A stretch of DNA of 16,447 nucleotides from an uncultured Clostridia bacterium (lineage in GTDB: Bacteria; Bacillota; Clostridia; Oscillospirales; Acutalibacteraceae). Every line of letters begins with the position of its first letter. The first letter of the stretch is position 1. The DNA lies in the NCBI GenBank assembly GCA_947628595.1, contig CANRAN010000013.1:1-16447 (forward strand), given 5' to 3'. Position numbers and translations under genes: made by a program. The notes under the pieces are model-generated. The model was given only the letters and a program-made list of their open reading frames with translations, had not been told where the DNA came from and did no database searches. Positions 15,101-16,447 of the stretch are shown here, piece by piece.

Positions 15101-16049
15101 TCAGCCTGATGTAGTAATGAACTGTAAAAAATTATCCGATTGGGTGGTTATGTGTGCCTTGTTGAACGGTGAAATGACACAGCTCAGAAAGGATGCCTGT
15201 GTACACAGTGAGGATGAGGGTGAAAATTCCGAAAATGCTGTAATGCTTGATCGGCTTAAGTGTGAGGCTTCATGGAAGTTTATTCATGCAGAAAATGTTG
15301 AACATCTCAGTGTAAAATCCAAAGCCGAAAAAACAGCGGGGATTGATGTCGGGCTGATAGAGTTTTTGCAGGAGCGTTTTTCAGCAAAGGAAGATAATAC
15401 CGATATACGTATTCCGTCTAAGGTAACCGCTTCAATGCTTGCACATAGCGGTTTGCAGGCATTTTATGCAGCATCTTCAAGTCCGTCATTTGTACAGCGT
15501 GAAAAGGCAGCTGCCACAGAAAGAGGTACCGCAACTCACGCTTTTCTCCAATATGCCGATTTTAAACGATTGTATGACGAAATATACAGTACGGGTACAT
15601 TTGAAGAGGAAAAAAAATCTGTTGTTGAAAAAAAGCTGATGTCTTTGGAACAGGTTGCTTTGATTATTGATAAGAATATAATCACATTTTCCCGAAGCAG
15701 ACTTTTTGAAAGAATGGTTAGGGCTGAGCGGTTATACAGGGAGTACCGATTTACTGTAAGCATACCGGCAAAAATGACACTAACAGATGGCAGGTCAATT
15801 TCCGATGAGAAACTTGGTGACAGCAGATCTATCCTACAAGGTTCCATTGATTGTATAATTGAGGAATCGGACAGTCTTGTGATTGTGGATTATAAAACAG
15901 ACAGGGTCAGGAATCCCGAAAGTCTTAAGGAAATGTACAGTGTACAACTAAGGCTTTATAAGGAGGCTGCAAATCAAATATTTGACAAGCCTGTCAGGGA
16001 ATGTTATATTTACTCCCTGCATTGCGGCTGTGAAGTACTGATAGAATGA
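12183..16049 (+). CDS. addA: AddAB helicase-nuclease, subunit A
   Basis: This 1288-residue UvrD-type 3'-5' helicase fused to a RecB-family nuclease is the motor of AddAB. Helicase motifs are in order: Walker A AAGSGKT (Lys35), FTNTAAAEM, DSFCSRVVREN, the Walker B region IDEYQDTN (Asp426, Glu427), VGDVKQSIYRFR, LDRNFRS, MTIHHSKGLEFP and LYVALTRAKERL. The C-terminal nuclease motif is IVDYKTD (Asp1236, Lys1238). All key residues are intact and the length is slightly above typical. Two acidic stretches, about 552-582 and again near 710-735, look like low-conservation loop insertions. The ATG immediately follows the addB TAA and has AAGGAGG upstream inside the addB end, so expression is coupled at a 1:1 ratio. 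It maintains broken chromosomes and degrades unprotected linear DNA such as phage genomes. Confidence 0.97.
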   Translation: MGKNKIVFEPTKAQKNAINAHGGGIIVSAAAGSGKTRVLVQRVIKLLTGENPVLADKLLILTFTNTAAAEMKMRISQAIDELIQENPENDFYRKQQLLLSGADICTIDSFCSRVVRENFFRLGVSRDFRIGTAAELHELSRRIMSDIIEEYYTPPEEGCENYKAKLEEFESFNYLSMILTDSRLDNDLEYELLRIYNKYTSHAFPEQWIKMCVEQYNPEIELCDSRAVGYLFDSIEPLIGKLREIYDSAIKYYDYLEQFRKSNKKSYIKTLDTIDYYGDFLENIEKLYYVGKRNYFIAADAITGFTKTTINPGKSQDEELKAAINILKLFANCVVDELMPLTGFSEGIFRENNAMLYPVIKCLGELLKKFDERYFEAKKEKRILDFHDLESLVLKLLYSYDDKNDRYVTTDFAREIRDSYEEIMIDEYQDTNDIQENIFKAISKNEKNLFVVGDVKQSIYRFREAKPDLFKNRCNRSSKYDEAVNAFPALIVLDRNFRSRKGIIDSVNYIFRLLMSEKSGEIEYDENHKLTNGAYYPEKNEPDVELHIIDHREEATTTNDDEEYTSDQEEAEEQNRTKTEAIYCAGLIRGMIDRGDTVYDSKEKRERAVKYSDFCILMRSVKNNAHIYSSELEKYDIPVYTDTGFDLLQRYEVKAALAYLKVLNNPLSDIDMIAALMCPVFGFTPDELAQIKGVHNKNYYRRLLTLSDTLTEKTENDTAASEAHDYEENTYSEISVQVKEKCRNFLSVMRKFRDLSVTVPTDRLLQEFFESTGFLSVMNAMPNGKFRVQNLRRFMNFVSEYENSTSGGLAGFVRHVKYLEETNNGIEVSDNVPVNAVRIMTIHHSKGLEFPICILAVMNTGAKNDNSITKLHSELGIGINTVDAERLLKFNTLQCIAIEKAKENEKSSELLRLLYVALTRAKERLIMLSTVTVKEETVKTGAEKSDIYKSNGYYKYINDLAKKIRYNKKSGHIQPDVVMNCKKLSDWVVMCALLNGEMTQLRKDACVHSEDEGENSENAVMLDRLKCEASWKFIHAENVEHLSVKSKAEKTAGIDVGLIEFLQERFSAKEDNTDIRIPSKVTASMLAHSGLQAFYAASSSPSFVQREKAAATERGTATHAFLQYADFKRLYDEIYSTGTFEEEKKSVVEKKLMSLEQVALIIDKNIITFSRSRLFERMVRAERLYREYRFTVSIPAKMTLTDGRSISDEKLGDSRSILQGSIDCIIEESDSLVIVDYKTDRVRNPESLKEMYSVQLRLYKEAANQIFDKPVRECYIYSLHCGCEVLIE

Positions 16050-16058
16050 TTAACTTAT

Positions 16059-16076
16059 CGGATATATCCGTTTGTT
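16059..16076 (+). other. Palindrome and short T-run after addA
   Basis: CGGATATATCCG (16059-16070) is a perfect 12-bp palindrome followed by TTTGTT, 9 bases after the addA stop. It may be a weak terminator (4-bp stem, 4-base loop) or an operator for the following mntP gene. No stronger terminator is visible between the two genes. Confidence 0.25.
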
Positions 16077-16082
16077 CATACA

Positions 16083-16109
16083 TTGCATTATTCCCGCATA
16101 GTATATAAT
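16083..16109 (+). promoter_or_regulatory. Possible mntP promoter
   Basis: A perfect TATAAT lies at 16104-16109. The only -35 candidates are weak: TTGCAT at 16083-16088 with a short 15-base spacer, or CATTGC at 16081 with 17. A start near 16116 leaves a leader of under 20 bases, too short for the manganese riboswitch often found before mntP genes. Confidence 0.35.
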
Positions 16110-16132
16110 AGTAGAAACTGTGGGGTGATGTT

Positions 16133-16447
16133 ATGTCGGTGGTATCGGCAGCGATAATCGGTGCTGCTCTTGCCATGGATGCCTTTGCCGTATCGGTTGT
16201 ATGTGGTTCTTCGGACAGAACAAGGCGGCTGAGATGTGCGGTTATAACGGCTGCGGTATTCGGTATATTTCAGATGATCATGCCGATACTCGGTTGGAGT
16301 GTGGGTAAGGTCGGGAGCAGAGCGATTGAGGGATTTGACCATATTATAGCTTTCGGGATACTGGTCTTTCTTGGTGTAAAAATGATTATAGACAGCTTTG
16401 GCAATATAATGGATAAACCCTCGGAGTCCTTTGATCTGCGTTCGCTT
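16133..16447 (+). CDS. mntP: Manganese efflux pump MntP, 5' part only
   Basis: The reading frame stays open for 105 codons to the window edge; full-length MntP proteins are about 185-190 residues. It starts MSVVSAAIIGAALAMDAFAVS, the first membrane helix of the MntP family, with Asp16 in the AMDAFAVS signature. A second hydrophobic segment (about 36-58) and a third (about 68-87) follow, consistent with the six-helix fold. The family exports Mn2+ across the cytoplasmic membrane. GGGGTG (16122-16127) lies 5 bases before the ATG; another ATG at 16128 is out of frame. It may be read partly from the addBA transcript, since no strong terminator separates them. Confidence 0.88.
   Translation, partial: MSVVSAAIIGAALAMDAFAVSVVCGSSDRTRRLRCAVITAAVFGIFQMIMPILGWSVGKVGSRAIEGFDHIIAFGILVFLGVKMIIDSFGNIMDKPSESFDLRSL

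Noticed and set aside
16050..16132. Manganese (yybP-ykoY) riboswitch upstream of mntP
   Set aside because: The whole gap is 83 bases and the predicted leader under 20, too short for that RNA, and its conserved loops are not visible.
1..16447. CRISPR arrays, insertion sequences, tRNA or rRNA genes
   Set aside because: No regularly spaced direct repeats, transposase motifs, terminal inverted repeats, tRNA cloverleaf segments or rRNA signatures were found on either strand.

Overview
The window looks like a chromosomal segment of a low-G+C Gram-positive anaerobe, most likely a Clostridia member of the Ruminococcus/Oscillospiraceae or Lachnospiraceae type. This rests on AddAB (the Firmicutes counterpart of RecBCD), AGGAGG-like ribosome binding sites, sigma-A-type promoters, a lipoprotein sugar-type binding protein and a hybrid histidine kinase of the kind common in gut Clostridia. 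The genus is inference; no rRNA or other marker gene is present. All genes are intact except the last, which the window edge cuts.

Left part (1-5492, + strand). An A+T-rich 430-base intergenic stretch carries a promoter firing leftward out of the window and a promoter for a cytoplasmic cyclophilin-type peptidyl-prolyl isomerase (431-949), which is followed by a rho-independent terminator. Next is a two-gene unit: a membrane hybrid histidine kinase with two receiver domains (1220-4186) and, 31 bases later, a lipoprotein family-1 solute-binding protein (4218-5492). No permease, ATPase or output regulator sits with them, so the binding protein may feed the kinase rather than a transporter.

Middle part (5578-8565, - strand). 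A convergent two-gene operon encodes a TIR-domain protein of about 670 residues with a large unassigned C-terminal region, followed by a NUDIX hydrolase of ADP-ribose-hydrolase type. It has a perfect consensus sigma-A promoter (TTGACA-17-TATAAT), a roughly 135-base leader with three dyad symmetries, and a GC-rich hairpin at its end. Many TIR domains cleave NAD+ to ADP-ribose or cyclic variants, and NUDIX enzymes of this type hydrolyse ADP-ribose. This is the best candidate in the window for an undescribed, probably defence-related, system.

Right part (8623-16447, + strand). Divergent from the TIR operon is addB-addA (8736-16049), with the AddB stop codon abutting the AddA start. Together they form the AddAB helicase-nuclease that processes double-strand breaks and degrades linear foreign DNA. 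The first 105 codons of an mntP-type manganese efflux pump (16133 onward) end the window. No tRNA, rRNA, insertion sequence or CRISPR array was seen.
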